DNA of 64,000 nt from Pseudodesulfovibrio senegalensis (GCF_008830225.1 NZ_WAIE01000009.1:1-64000); one strand, 5' to 3'. Shown: positions 9,179 through 18,055, numbered from the stretch's first letter. Translations and numbers: made by a program. Notes: generated by a model from the letters alone, not told the origin.

Positions 9179-9254
9179 AGTGGCATTATGTCAGAAAAAG
9201 GTATCAACGTAAATCACGGCGTCAGCCGTTCACATTTTGACAAGGAGAACAATC

Positions 9255-9770
9255 ATGGAATTGTTTGAAGCTTTGAACACCCGGAGAAGCATTCGCAAAT
9301 TCACGGATGAACCCGTTGCCGACGGGGATCTGCGCGCGGTTCTGGAGGCGGCCATGATGGCTCCCAGCGCGGGCAATGCCCAGCCGTGGCAGTTCGTGGT
9401 CATCAGGGACCGGGACACGCTGGCCAAGGTGACCACGATCAACCCCTATGCGGCCATGGCCCCGAAGTCGCCGGTGAGCGTGCTGGTCTGCGGCGACCTG
9501 AGCCTGGAAAAGTTCGCGGGCTACTGGGTGCAGGATTGTTCCGCCGCCATCCAGAATCTGCTGCTGGCCGCCCACGGGTCGGGACTCGGCGCGGTGTGGA
9601 CCGGCATCTACCCCATGCAGGACCGTGTGGACGGCTTTCGTCAGCTGCTCGGCCTGCCCGAGCATGTGGTACCGTTGGGCTTGGTGGTTCTGGGACATCC
9701 GAACCAGCACATGAAGTCCGAACCCCGTTTCCGCGAGGACAGGATTCACCGTGATCGTTGGGAGGCCTAG
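9255..9770 (+). CDS. Nitroreductase family protein
   Basis: This is an FMN-dependent NAD(P)H oxidoreductase of the nitroreductase fold (171 residues). The N-terminal NTRRSIRKFTDEPV motif and MMAPSAGNAQPWQFVV are the usual FMN-binding landmarks, and HGSGLGAVWTGIYP lies in the second FMN-contact region. AAGGAG precedes the ATG at 9255. It is the first gene of a tight three-gene run with the monooxygenase-like gene and the flavodoxin-type gene, and it is divergent from HxlR. The set suggests reduction and detoxification of quinones, nitro compounds or other electrophiles (inference). Confidence 0.9.
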   Translation: MELFEALNTRRSIRKFTDEPVADGDLRAVLEAAMMAPSAGNAQPWQFVVIRDRDTLAKVTTINPYAAMAPKSPVSVLVCGDLSLEKFAGYWVQDCSAAIQNLLLAAHGSGLGAVWTGIYPMQDRVDGFRQLLGLPEHVVPLGLVVLGHPNQHMKSEPRFREDRIHRDRWEA

Positions 9771-9772
9771 GC

Positions 9773-10072
9773 ATGGAAACTATCTGCGTGCACGTGTTGT
9801 TCGAGGCCCGTCCGGGCTTCGGCGACCGACTGGCCAAGGTCCTGCTGCGATTGCAGGACAACAGCCGCAAGGATTCGGGCTGTCTGCAGTACGACATGCA
9901 CCGCCTTCCCGACGATCCGGATCAATTCATGCTCTATGAACGCTGGGAGTCGCAGGAATTGCTGGACGCGCATCTGGGCGCGGAACATCTGGCAGGGGTG
10001 CAAAAAGAGATGGCGGACGTGCTGGTGGACAAGCCCTTGATAACCATATGGAATCCATTGAAAGGAGAATGA
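9773..10072 (+). CDS. Antibiotic-biosynthesis-monooxygenase (ABM) domain protein
   Basis: The protein has 99 residues and one ABM (dimeric alpha-beta barrel) domain. Landmarks are HVLFEARPGFGDRLAKVL, the middle strand SGCLQYDMHR, and FMLYERWESQELLDAH. Close relatives include YgiN-type quinol monooxygenases, but many members have no proven substrate. Its GGAGG site overlaps the end of the nitroreductase gene, and its stop lies against the next start, so the three genes should be co-translated. The context favours a quinone- or electrophile-related role. Confidence 0.85.
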   Translation: METICVHVLFEARPGFGDRLAKVLLRLQDNSRKDSGCLQYDMHRLPDDPDQFMLYERWESQELLDAHLGAEHLAGVQKEMADVLVDKPLITIWNPLKGE

Positions 10073-10073
10073 T

Positions 10074-10652
10074 ATGAACATCGTAGCATTTAACGGCAGC
10101 GCGCGCCGCGGCGGCAACACCGCGGCAATGCTCAAGGCGGCCATGGCGCCGCTGGAAGCCGCCGGAATCGAAACCGAACTGGTGGAACTGGGCGGCAGGA
10201 AAATGCACGGTTGCATTGCCTGCTATAAGTGTTTTGAGAACAAGGACCATCGTTGCGCCGTGAACAACGATTTCATGAACGAATGTATCGACCGCATGCA
10301 CGATGCGGACGGCATCCTGCTTGGCTCGCCTACGTACTACGCCAATATTTCCACGGAGATGAAGGCGCTCATCGACCGGGCCGGGCTGGTGGCCCGCGCC
10401 AACGGCAACAGCCTGCGCCGCAAGGTCGGGGCCGGGGTCGTGGTGGCCCGCCGGGGCGGAGCCGTGCACGCCTTCAACTCCCTGAACCATTTCTTTTTCA
10501 TCAACGAGATGGTGGTGCCCGGAGCCGACTACTGGAACATGGGCTTCGGTCTGGAAAAGGGCGACGTGCTCAAGGACGAGGAGGCCATGAACACCATGCG
10601 CATCCTCGGCGAGAACATGGCCTGGGTCATGGAAGCGTTGCACAAGGCATAG
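10074..10652 (+). CDS. Flavodoxin-family protein with a CX2CX2CX7C motif
   Basis: This is a 192-residue NAD(P)H-dependent FMN reductase/flavodoxin-like protein. The N-terminus (FNGSARRGGNTAAML) is the FMN phosphate loop. GCIACYKCFENKDHRC gives the cysteine pattern CX2CX2CX7C seen in iron-sulfur flavoproteins of the Isf type, so a 4Fe-4S cluster is possible. LGSPTYYANIS is the second flavin loop. GGAG precedes the ATG, which lies one base after the previous stop. It is likely an electron donor or reductase in the HxlR-controlled operon. The cluster is inferred from the motif only. Confidence 0.85.
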   Translation: MNIVAFNGSARRGGNTAAMLKAAMAPLEAAGIETELVELGGRKMHGCIACYKCFENKDHRCAVNNDFMNECIDRMHDADGILLGSPTYYANISTEMKALIDRAGLVARANGNSLRRKVGAGVVVARRGGAVHAFNSLNHFFFINEMVVPGADYWNMGFGLEKGDVLKDEEAMNTMRILGENMAWVMEALHKA

Positions 10653-10671
10653 TCTATGGGAGGATTTTTTT

Positions 10672-10874
10672 GGGGAGGGGGGCTTTGAAAAGCCCCCCTC
10701 CCCAAACCCCACCCCGCAAATTTTTTAGCGCCGGTGCCCGTCCCGCTTTCGCAGGACGGGCACCGGTTATTTTGCGAACAGGTAGGTTTTTCGCATCCCG
10801 TTCCGCTTTCGCAGAATGCGGAATTGAGCAGGGTCAAGGGACGTGTCCCTTGCGGGTGCAGGGCAGCGCCCTGC
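10672..10874. repeat. Cluster of four intergenic hairpins
   Basis: Four near-perfect inverted repeats fill the gap between the flavodoxin gene and the convergent marR gene. They are 10672-10703 (15-bp stem), 10731-10766 (13-bp stem followed by TTATTTT, terminator-like on +), 10835-10852 (8-bp stem) and 10858-10874 (7-bp stem). The style matches the dispersed palindromic intergenic elements I associate with Desulfovibrio-type genomes; copy number elsewhere cannot be seen here. Confidence 0.6.
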
Positions 10875-10886
10875 CCGCCGGGGGCG

Positions 10887-11303
10887 TCAGAATTCCCGGT
10901 TCATCTTTTCCAGCGCGGCTTCCAATACTTCGCGCTCCTGATCGGTGAGCGTGGACGTGATGTCGGCGGTGAGCCGGTTGTGCTGCATGTCGTGCTCGGC
11001 AAAGATTTCCATGCCCGCGCTGGTCAGCTCCACGAGAATGGAGCGACGGTCCGTGTCGTGCGGTCTGCGCCGGACCAGACCGGCCGCTTCGAGCCTGTCC
11101 ACCATCACGGTCAGCGTGCCGGTGGTCACGCCCATTTTCCCGGCCAGTTCCTTCATGCGCAGGGCGGAATGGATGCCGAGGATTTCCAGCGTATGCATCT
11201 GCGGCAGGCTCAACCCGTTGTCGCGCACCACGCCGTGCTCCCATGACGAGAGTTTTTCGAAGAATTCCACGATCAACAGGGTCAGGCGTTCCAGTTCCGG
11301 CAT
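10887..11303 (-). CDS. MarR-family transcriptional regulator
   Basis: This 138-residue winged-helix regulator carries the MarR landmarks: helix ALRMKELAGKMGVTTGTL, recognition helix TVMVDRLEAAGLVRRR, and the wing HDTDRRSILVELT. AAGGAG precedes the ATG at 11303; a longer in-frame start upstream lacks a site. It follows the metal-exporter-like gene by 22 bp on the same strand, so the two form an operon. Two TTGA-N3-TCAA palindromes sit in front of that operon. Autorepression of the operon in response to a metal or an organic ligand is the likely mode (inference). Confidence 0.9.
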   Translation of the reverse strand: MPELERLTLLIVEFFEKLSSWEHGVVRDNGLSLPQMHTLEILGIHSALRMKELAGKMGVTTGTLTVMVDRLEAAGLVRRRPHDTDRRSILVELTSAGMEIFAEHDMQHNRLTADITSTLTDQEREVLEAALEKMNREF

Positions 11304-11325
11304 GGGCGCTCCTTTTGCGGTCTGT

Positions 11326-12042
11326 CTAGCTGATGAAATCGCCGTACAGGGTATAGGTGCCAAAGGCCACGGTCAACAGCCCGGCCGTGCGCATGATGGC
11401 CGGTTCCACCCATGGGCGCTGCAGCCGGCGCATGATTCCGGCGACCTTGAAGATGGCATAGATGACCCCGGCCAATGCCACCCCCGTGCTCAGGGCATAG
11501 ATGCCGAATACGGCCATGGACCGGAACGCGCTGCCGGATTCCAGCGCATAGGAATACATGATGGCCACGGTGGGGCAGGGCACGATCATGTTCACGAATC
11601 CCAATATGGCCAGCCCCCAGGCCGTGGAGCGGCGCGCGGAAAGCGGCGAGTGGGCGTGGTCGTTTCGGTCGTGTTTGTGGTCGCTGTGGCAGTGCTCATG
11701 CCCGCAATGGCAGTGGTCGTGATTGTGCAGCAACTGTGGCCGCACAAGCAGGATCAGGCCCAACAGCACGATGATCCCGGCCGTGACCACGTCCGTTACC
11801 GCGCGCACCGAGTCCGGCAACCCCGTGGAAAGCAGGCCGAGAGCCAGCCCGATGGCAAGGCAGCCCAGCGTGGTGCCGGTTATGAAGGATGCCGTGAGGA
11901 CGCTTACCCGTCGCCCGCTGCTGTCCCCGGCCACGAACGGTGCCAGTACAACCCATGAATGCCCGCATGGATTGATGCCGTGAATGAGTCCGAGAAACAG
12001 GCCGGATTGCAGCGCAACGAGAAAGAGGGTGTCCGTATTCAT
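11326..12042 (-). CDS. Membrane transporter with a histidine-rich loop (UreH/NicO/RcnA-like)
   Basis: The 238-residue protein has about six membrane segments. Family landmarks are GLIHGINPCGHSW in the first segment and GFVNMIVPCPTVAIMYSYA in the second half; these resemble the UreH/DsbD-like and NicO permease superfamily. Between them lies a loop very rich in His, Asp and Cys (HNHDHCHCGHEHCHSDHKH), typical of nickel/cobalt exporters such as RcnA. Metal export is the best guess, but thiol/electron transport (DsbD-like) is possible. GAGGT precedes the chosen ATG. It is the first gene of an operon with marR. Confidence 0.78.
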   Translation of the reverse strand: MNTDTLFLVALQSGLFLGLIHGINPCGHSWVVLAPFVAGDSSGRRVSVLTASFITGTTLGCLAIGLALGLLSTGLPDSVRAVTDVVTAGIIVLLGLILLVRPQLLHNHDHCHCGHEHCHSDHKHDRNDHAHSPLSARRSTAWGLAILGFVNMIVPCPTVAIMYSYALESGSAFRSMAVFGIYALSTGVALAGVIYAIFKVAGIMRRLQRPWVEPAIMRTAGLLTVAFGTYTLYGDFIS

Positions 12043-12057
12043 TTTGACCTCATTTTG

Positions 12058-12102
12058 TTTGAGTATCAAAATGAACTATTCCCAAAAAGCTTGATAGTCA
12101 AG
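12058..12102. promoter_or_regulatory. Twin MarR-type operator palindromes
   Basis: TTTGA-GTA-TCAAA (12058-12070) and CTTGA-TAG-TCAAG (12090-12102) are both perfect palindromes sharing the core TTGA-N3-TCAA. Their centres are 32 bp apart, about three helical turns. They lie directly in front of the transporter-marR operon, the expected position for autorepression. Confidence 0.65.
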
Positions 12103-12123
12103 CGAAGCTGCAGGGCGGGTAAA

Positions 12124-14418
12124 TCAGCTGGCGGGCAGGGTCACCGTAACCACGGTTTCGCCGGGCAGCGAAGTGTCGAGCCGGGCGTCGCCGCCATGGG
12201 TGCGCGCGATGAGCCGTATGGAGTAGGTTCCGAGGCCCGACCCCTTGGACCCGCTGCCTTTGGCGTATTTGTCGAAGAAGGTGTCGCGCAGCTCCTGCGG
12301 CACCGCACCCTGGTTGTGCACGGAAATGGTGACGGCGTGGTTGCGGGACAGTTCCACCTGCACGGAGCCGCCTTCGGGCGAGGCTTCGATGGCGTTCTTG
12401 ATCATGTTGGAAAGCATGGAAAGCATGAGGGTCTCTTCGCCCATGAACGGGAATGTCTGCGCCCCGTCCGGGGCGTTCACGCCAAAGCTTATGCTTCTTG
12501 CCCGCAGCAGGGGCCGTATTTCGGCACTGATCTGGTCCAGAAGGTACAACAGGTCGATTTGTACCGGCTCGATCCGGTAGGTGCCGGTTTCCATCTTGTA
12601 GAGGTCCAGCGAGCGGTTGATAAGCTGCAGCATGGATTCTCCGGCTTTGCGGATCACCCCAAGCATCTGGGTCTGCCTGTCGTCCAGATTGCCCATGCGG
12701 ATGATTTCGTCAGGCAGGCCGATGACCGCGCCCAGCGGCGTCTTGAGGTCGTGCCGGGCCATGCGTTCCATGTCGTCGCGCAATGCTTCGGCACGCTTCA
12801 TGTCCGAGATGTCGCGGCTCACGCCCTGCATGCCCACCATTTCCCCTTCCTCGTTGTAGAGCACGGTGGCACGCGTTTCCACCCAGACGGTGGAGCCGTT
12901 CCTGCATTTCATTTCAAGGGTCAGGGTCAGGCTTTTGTTGGGCGGCAGTCGGTTGCGGATGCTTTTTTCCAGTGCGGAGACCGCGTTGAGCAGCACCGGC
13001 CGGGAGCCGGGAGCAATGAAATCCCACAGGGGGCGGCCGAGCACCTCGGAGGCTTCGTAGCCACGCAATTTGCGGTCCGAGGGGCTGATGTAGGTGAAGC
13101 GCATGTTGGCGTCCAGTCCCCAGATCACGTCGGTCACGTTTTCCGTGAGCAGGCGGTATTTGCTTTCGCTCTTGCGCAGGGCCTCTTCCATCTGCCGCCG
13201 CCGGGTCATGTCCGTGCCCACGCAGAGCACGTCTCGAAGTCGTCCGCGATTGTCGTAGGAAGGTCGGTTGGCCCATGAAACCCAGACGATTTCCCCGTTT
13301 TTGCGTACGCTTTGCAGTTCGTGGACCGGCACCGATGCCGGGTCGCGCAGCATGAGGTTGATCTTGCCGACCTGGTTTGTTCCGTCCACCGAGACTTCCG
13401 GCACAAGCGTTCCGGCAAAGGGTTTTCCCAGAACGTCGTTTTTTTCGAGTTCGTAGAACGAGAGGGCGTATTCGTTGATGAAGGCCACGGTCCCGTCCGT
13501 TTCCAGCCGCAGGATCAGGCTGCGGGCCTGATGCACGAGGTGCATGTATTCTTCTTGGGCCAGTTCGCGTGCCTGCATCTGGTGCAGGGAAAACCAGACC
13601 ACCAGCGAAACCAGCAGGGCCAGCAGCAGCCCGGAGCCGATGATGAATGGCCGGTAGGGGGACGGGCCCCATCCGCCTTCGGGCGCGGCCGCGAGCATCC
13701 AGTATCCCTGGGGCAGCAGCACGTTCATGATCACGGGGTCGTTTCGGAATACGGCTGCTTCGCCAAAAATGACATCCCAGCCACCGTCCGCAGACGGCGT
13801 TTTCAGCGCTTTTTGCAGCAGCGGATACTCCGTAAGCCCGGCTTCAAGGAACAGCGGTTCCGGAGCGATGATCATGGTCACCGTGCCCCAGAACGGTCCG
13901 GCGTCGATGCGTCCTTCCTTGTGCAGGAAAACGGGCGTGGCCGCCACGATGCCTTTCGTGCCGTTCTGCAGGGAAACGGGCCCGGCAAGGTACATGCTGC
14001 GCCGGGCGATGCTGTTTTCAATGACTTCGGTCTGAACTCGGGACAGGCCGTCGTGTATGCTGGAGCCCACCAGGGAGAGGCGGGAACTGGTCGGGTATGC
14101 GTGGACGATGGTGTTGCCGCGGGTCAGGATCACGGCCAGCACGCCTGTTTGCCCGAAGGCAAGGCTGCGGGTCAGCGTGTCGAATTCCTGGGCGGTCATG
14201 TCCGGGTTCGAGGCCACCGAAGCCTTGAGGCCGCGCATGATGTTCAGTTTGTCGCCCAGTGCGTTTTCAAAGCGGCTCTGGATGGCGCTGAGCTTGTAGA
14301 AGGTGTCCAGCCGCTCCTTGGTGCGCTGGGCCTTGTCGTCGGCCTGCTGCACCACAAACGTCGCGGCCACGAGGACCGCAAACAGGATGGCGGGAATAAG
14401 TAGTGTCGAGCGTTTCAC
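12124..14418 (-). CDS. Membrane sensor histidine kinase with CHASE-like and PAS domains
   Basis: This 764-residue kinase has an N-terminal membrane segment (about 6-24) and a periplasmic domain of about 240 residues with CHASE-type features (EFDTLTRSLAF, FWGTVTMIIAPEPLF). A second membrane segment lies near 260-282. Three PAS-like modules follow, at about 290-405, 410-525 and beyond. The dimerisation helix contains ARHDLKTPLGAVIG with the phosphorylated His. The ATPase domain shows NMIKNAIEASPEGG and GSGLGTYSIRLIA. No response regulator is adjacent, so its output is unknown. The input should be a periplasmic ligand. Confidence 0.9.
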   Translation of the reverse strand: MKRSTLLIPAILFAVLVAATFVVQQADDKAQRTKERLDTFYKLSAIQSRFENALGDKLNIMRGLKASVASNPDMTAQEFDTLTRSLAFGQTGVLAVILTRGNTIVHAYPTSSRLSLVGSSIHDGLSRVQTEVIENSIARRSMYLAGPVSLQNGTKGIVAATPVFLHKEGRIDAGPFWGTVTMIIAPEPLFLEAGLTEYPLLQKALKTPSADGGWDVIFGEAAVFRNDPVIMNVLLPQGYWMLAAAPEGGWGPSPYRPFIIGSGLLLALLVSLVVWFSLHQMQARELAQEEYMHLVHQARSLILRLETDGTVAFINEYALSFYELEKNDVLGKPFAGTLVPEVSVDGTNQVGKINLMLRDPASVPVHELQSVRKNGEIVWVSWANRPSYDNRGRLRDVLCVGTDMTRRRQMEEALRKSESKYRLLTENVTDVIWGLDANMRFTYISPSDRKLRGYEASEVLGRPLWDFIAPGSRPVLLNAVSALEKSIRNRLPPNKSLTLTLEMKCRNGSTVWVETRATVLYNEEGEMVGMQGVSRDISDMKRAEALRDDMERMARHDLKTPLGAVIGLPDEIIRMGNLDDRQTQMLGVIRKAGESMLQLINRSLDLYKMETGTYRIEPVQIDLLYLLDQISAEIRPLLRARSISFGVNAPDGAQTFPFMGEETLMLSMLSNMIKNAIEASPEGGSVQVELSRNHAVTISVHNQGAVPQELRDTFFDKYAKGSGSKGSGLGTYSIRLIARTHGGDARLDTSLPGETVVTVTLPAS

Positions 14419-14497
14419 CAGTGCCTCCGGGCGATTGAGGGCCGGATTTGGAGGCAGGATAGCACCCTCGGTGAATTATGAGAATGATTTTAGAATA

Positions 14498-15406
14498 CTA
14501 TTGTCCCTGCGCCTTGGCGTAGCGGGTGGTGGCGGTTGCCCTGACAGGCAGGGCCGCGAGTTCGGCGGGTGTCGGAAAAAGGAATCTCGTGGTGGTGCGG
14601 CGGCGCAGCTTTCGTGTGCGCAGGCCGCGCACGCGGTCAAGGTTGCGGCTGCCGATGGGGTCGAATGACCGGGCCGCTGTTTCGGCAGGCGAAACAAGCA
14701 CGTCCATGGCCGCCCGCGTGGCCAGGTCCAGCATGTCTTCAAGGTAATCGTGCGCCTGCGCCCATGGCTGCACGCGCTCCGCGATTCCCAGCGACTGGTC
14801 CCATGTCTTGCGCGTGCACAGGTTCAGGCTGCCCATCATCAATCGTTTCTTGATCAGGAAGGTCCAGCGGCGTTGGGCTGTGGCCGAGAGCAAGGCGCCT
14901 TCCTGCCGCCTGCTGGGTGTGCGAAAAAGCTTGAGCGCGGTGCGCGGGTTCCAGTCGATTTTCAGGTCCGCCTGCATTTCCACGTACACATGGCTCGCCT
15001 TGCCCCCGTAGGGCATGTTCCAGAGCATGTTGGGCACAAAATAGTTGTGGGCCACCACGTCCGCGGCAAGATGGGTCAGATAGCCCCGGGCATAGGCCTT
15101 GGTGCGCGGGTCGCGGGCGGATTCCATCAGGGTAAGGCCGGTTTCCCAGTTGTGGCTGTGCCCGGGTTTGAAGCGGGTGCCCTTGCCGATGAAGATGTCG
15201 GCGCTCAGGCAGCCATAGAGAAAGGCCGTTGAATGGCGGAACAGGTTTTGTGCGAGCAGGGCCGGAAAAAGGTGCAGGTTGTCTAGCGCAAACTGGCCGA
15301 TGGCCAGATGTGCGCCCGGTCCCCAGGCCATGGCGTCGGCCGGGAAGGCCATGATGGCCGTAAGTGTTGCGCAGAATCCCGCGCAGAGGGTCAATATCGT
15401 TTTCAT
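14498..15406 (-). CDS. Secreted zinc-dependent phospholipase C-like protein
   Basis: The protein (302 residues) has a signal peptide ending near AMA, followed by WGPGAHLAIGQFAL. A Trp at or near the mature N-terminus and an early His are the hallmark of the zinc-dependent phospholipase C fold. Further probable zinc ligands lie in GHSHNWE and THLAADVVAHNYF. The C-terminal third is very basic. Substrate and true activity are unknown, as many bacterial members are uncharacterised. GGAG and GAGG lie just before the start. It sits between the CHASE/PAS kinase and the MATE gene on the same strand. Confidence 0.8.
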   Translation of the reverse strand: MKTILTLCAGFCATLTAIMAFPADAMAWGPGAHLAIGQFALDNLHLFPALLAQNLFRHSTAFLYGCLSADIFIGKGTRFKPGHSHNWETGLTLMESARDPRTKAYARGYLTHLAADVVAHNYFVPNMLWNMPYGGKASHVYVEMQADLKIDWNPRTALKLFRTPSRRQEGALLSATAQRRWTFLIKKRLMMGSLNLCTRKTWDQSLGIAERVQPWAQAHDYLEDMLDLATRAAMDVLVSPAETAARSFDPIGSRNLDRVRGLRTRKLRRRTTTRFLFPTPAELAALPVRATATTRYAKAQGQ

Positions 15407-15498
15407 GCCTCGCTCCGAGGCCTCAAGGTAAGGATGTGGGCCTGCAAGTCAAGGTTTTTTCGGGTACGAATTCGTGGTTTTTCGTTGCACGGCGCGGG

Positions 15499-16842
15499 TC
15501 ATGCCCCAAGTCTTTTGATGTTTGTGTCGGCATATCGGTAGGCTATGGCCGCCGAGCTCCAGGTAATGGCGAAAATCGACCACCAAACAGAAGTCAGACC
15601 GAGGTGCAGGAGGTCCGTACAGACCCAGAAAAACAGGATGGGCGCGGCAAATTGCCGCCACAGGCCCAGCCAGACCGCGAATGCGGGCCGTTTCATGCCC
15701 TGAAGCGCGGACGTGCATACGAAGATGATGATGTAGCCGAGGAAGATCAGGGCGTCGATGCGCAGATACGCGGCGCCCATGTCGGCCACGGTCTGGTCTG
15801 CGGTGAATATGTTCATGAGGGGCCGCGCAAAGGCGATGACCGGAACCGCCACGGGCAGCATGACCCATGCCCCGTATTTGATGCAGGTGAGCATGGTCTC
15901 GCGGATGCGGTCGACGTTTCCGGCCCCGTGGTTCTGGGCCACGATGGACAGGGCCGCCACGTTCAGGCCGATGCCGGGCATGAAGGCCACCTGTTCCACG
16001 CGCATGGCCACGCCGTAAGCGGCCACGGCCTGCTGCCCGAAATCGCTGATAAAGGCGTTGACCACGAACATGCCCATGCCGATGGTCAGAAAGTTCAGGG
16101 TGGCCGGAAAGCCCTGCCGGGCTATGTCCAGAAACAGCGTGGGCCGCGGAATCAGGTTTCGCCCTCTGGCCGTGCACAGCAATCCGGTGCGCCGGGCCTT
16201 GTACAAAAGGTACGCGCTGCCGATGCACTGGATGACCACGGTGGCCCAGGCCACGCCGGAAACGCCCATGGCCGGGACGCCCAGCCCGCCGAAGATGAAC
16301 CACGGGTCCAGCACGCAGTTGAGCACGGCGCCCGCAATCAGGAAATTGCGCATGGTCCGGGTGTCGCCCGTGGCCTGCAGCGTGGCATTGAACATGAATA
16401 CGAGCAGGAACGCGGGAGCGCCCATGAAAATGGGCGTCATGTAGGCCATGCAGGTGTCCAGGTACGGACCGTGGGCGCCCATGATTCCGAACAGCACGGG
16501 CGCGAAGCGGATGCCGAAGAAGCCCAGCAGCACGCTGGAAACGAGGCCGAAGCTCACGGTCTGCACCACGAACAGGCGGGCCTCGTCGTTTTTTTTCGCG
16601 CCCAGGGCCCCGCCGATCAGGGCCATGGAGCCGGTCTGGATACCCGAGCCCACGGCTATGATGATGAAGAATACGGGCAGGGCAAGACTGAGTGCGGCCT
16701 GTGCCTCGGTGCCGATGAGGCCCGCGAACCATGTGTCCACCACGTTGTACATGGTGTTGAAAAAGAAGCCCACGCTCGCGGGAATGGCGATGCTGCGGAT
16801 CAATCCGGGGATGGGAAGCGTGGTCAGGCTTTTTTCATGCAT
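15499..16842 (-). CDS. MATE-family efflux transporter
   Basis: This is a 447-residue inner-membrane antiporter of the MATE family, normally with 12 membrane segments. The N-terminal half shows IPASVGFFFNTMYNVVDTWF, a segment that identifies the family, and ALIGGALGAKKNDEAR. The second half shows YGVAMRVEQVAFMPGIGLN followed by VAQNHGAGNVDRIRETM. The family exports drugs or metabolites in exchange for Na+ or H+; the substrate cannot be deduced. The length is normal. It lies 92 bp upstream of the phospholipase-like gene on the same strand. Confidence 0.92.
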   Translation of the reverse strand: MHEKSLTTLPIPGLIRSIAIPASVGFFFNTMYNVVDTWFAGLIGTEAQAALSLALPVFFIIIAVGSGIQTGSMALIGGALGAKKNDEARLFVVQTVSFGLVSSVLLGFFGIRFAPVLFGIMGAHGPYLDTCMAYMTPIFMGAPAFLLVFMFNATLQATGDTRTMRNFLIAGAVLNCVLDPWFIFGGLGVPAMGVSGVAWATVVIQCIGSAYLLYKARRTGLLCTARGRNLIPRPTLFLDIARQGFPATLNFLTIGMGMFVVNAFISDFGQQAVAAYGVAMRVEQVAFMPGIGLNVAALSIVAQNHGAGNVDRIRETMLTCIKYGAWVMLPVAVPVIAFARPLMNIFTADQTVADMGAAYLRIDALIFLGYIIIFVCTSALQGMKRPAFAVWLGLWRQFAAPILFFWVCTDLLHLGLTSVWWSIFAITWSSAAIAYRYADTNIKRLGA

Positions 16843-16894
16843 GGTCCGGCGAGACTATCCTGCCTTTTCCGCCGAGGCAATGACGGTGACGGTG

Positions 16895-16929
16895 CAAAAA
16901 AGGCCGACCCGTTTGATCGGGTCGGCCTC
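16895..16929 (-). terminator. Intrinsic terminator of the DRTGG/acyl-CoA synthetase operon
   Basis: An 11-bp perfect stem (16901-16911 with 16918-16928) has a six-base loop and is followed on the minus strand by six T residues. It lies just after the stop of the DRTGG protein gene. Confidence 0.9.
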
Positions 16930-16952
16930 GTTGTCTGCGGCAGAGGGAGAGG

Positions 16953-18020
16953 CTATTTTTTCAGGCCCAGTTCCTTTTCCAGGAACTTGAAATCGATGTT
17001 GTTGGCCACGAGGTCGGCGCCCTGCTTGATCTTGATGGCATCGCGCAGCTTGTGCCGCGAAAGGATGGAGTCCATTTTCTTGGCCACGGAGTAGGTGTCT
17101 TCGCGCACCATGATGATCGGGGTTTCCAGCACCTCGGAGCGGGTCAGGATGATGTCGTTGGGATAGAGGTTGCCGGTGAGCACCAGACAGGGGCAGTCGC
17201 CTTCCAGAGCCACCAGCTGCACGTCGGAGCGGTCGCCGCCCACGATGATGGCGGAATTCTTTTTCTTGCGGAAGTGGGTCATGAAGTTCTCCACCTGCAT
17301 GGTGCCGATGAGGAAACTTTCCACCACGCGGTCCGCCTTGTTGTGCGCGGAGATGATCTTGCCGCCCAGGCGTTCGGCCAGATCGCCCACCTTGATGGCG
17401 CCCATGAGCGGGTCGCGCGGGATGACGCCCAGCACGTTGATGCCCCGGCTTTTGAGGAACGGGGCCAGCAGCTGGTTGACCTCGTCCATGAAATGGGGCG
17501 GGACGTCGTTGAGCACCACGCCGATGAGGTTGTCCCCGAGGGCTTCCTTCATCACCGCCAGATAGTCGTATTTGAGCTCTTTTTCAAAGCGGTCGATGAT
17601 CACGGTCTTGATTCCGAGGCGCTTGACCACGGTGACCGCATCCGTGTCGCAGTACTTGCCCGAGTACATGGAGCCGGACCCGGCCACAAGGGTCACGTCC
17701 CGGTCCTTGGAAAGGGCTTCGTAATTTTCGGCAATGGTGTCGGTCAGCCCGTCCATCTTGCCGGAGAACGCCTTGACCTTGAAATCCTGCGTAACCACCA
17801 CCGGGGTGACTTTTTCCGGGTCCTGATCCAGTCCGAGCACGTCCTGCACGAACAGGGCGTCGTCGTCCCCGAGTTTGCCGTCCACCTCCACGGGCATGGC
17901 TCCCACGGGCTTCATGTAGCCCACGTTGTAGCCTTCCTTCTGGAATTTGAGGCCGAGCCCCATGACGATCATGTTCTTTCCCGAATAGCCGGTGGTCGAT
18001 CCTATGTAGAGACCGGGCAT
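16953..18020 (-). CDS. DRTGG-domain protein, Pta N-terminal-like
   Basis: The 355-residue protein matches the regulatory N-terminal half of long phosphotransacetylases. It has a P-loop-like BioD/CobQ-type domain starting GSTTGYSGKNMIVMGLGLKF, and a DRTGG domain (about 215-320) containing VGGDRSDVQL. It lacks the acetyltransferase catalytic domain, so it is probably regulatory rather than enzymatic. It follows the second ADP-forming acyl-CoA synthetase by 35 bp on the same strand and ends at a strong terminator. The pairing suggests control or scaffolding of acetyl-CoA/acetate metabolism (inference). Confidence 0.85.
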   Translation of the reverse strand: MPGLYIGSTTGYSGKNMIVMGLGLKFQKEGYNVGYMKPVGAMPVEVDGKLGDDDALFVQDVLGLDQDPEKVTPVVVTQDFKVKAFSGKMDGLTDTIAENYEALSKDRDVTLVAGSGSMYSGKYCDTDAVTVVKRLGIKTVIIDRFEKELKYDYLAVMKEALGDNLIGVVLNDVPPHFMDEVNQLLAPFLKSRGINVLGVIPRDPLMGAIKVGDLAERLGGKIISAHNKADRVVESFLIGTMQVENFMTHFRKKKNSAIIVGGDRSDVQLVALEGDCPCLVLTGNLYPNDIILTRSEVLETPIIMVREDTYSVAKKMDSILSRHKLRDAIKIKQGADLVANNIDFKFLEKELGLKK

Positions 18021-18055
18021 GCCTTCCTCCTCTTTTGGAAACTTTTGCGTAAAAA

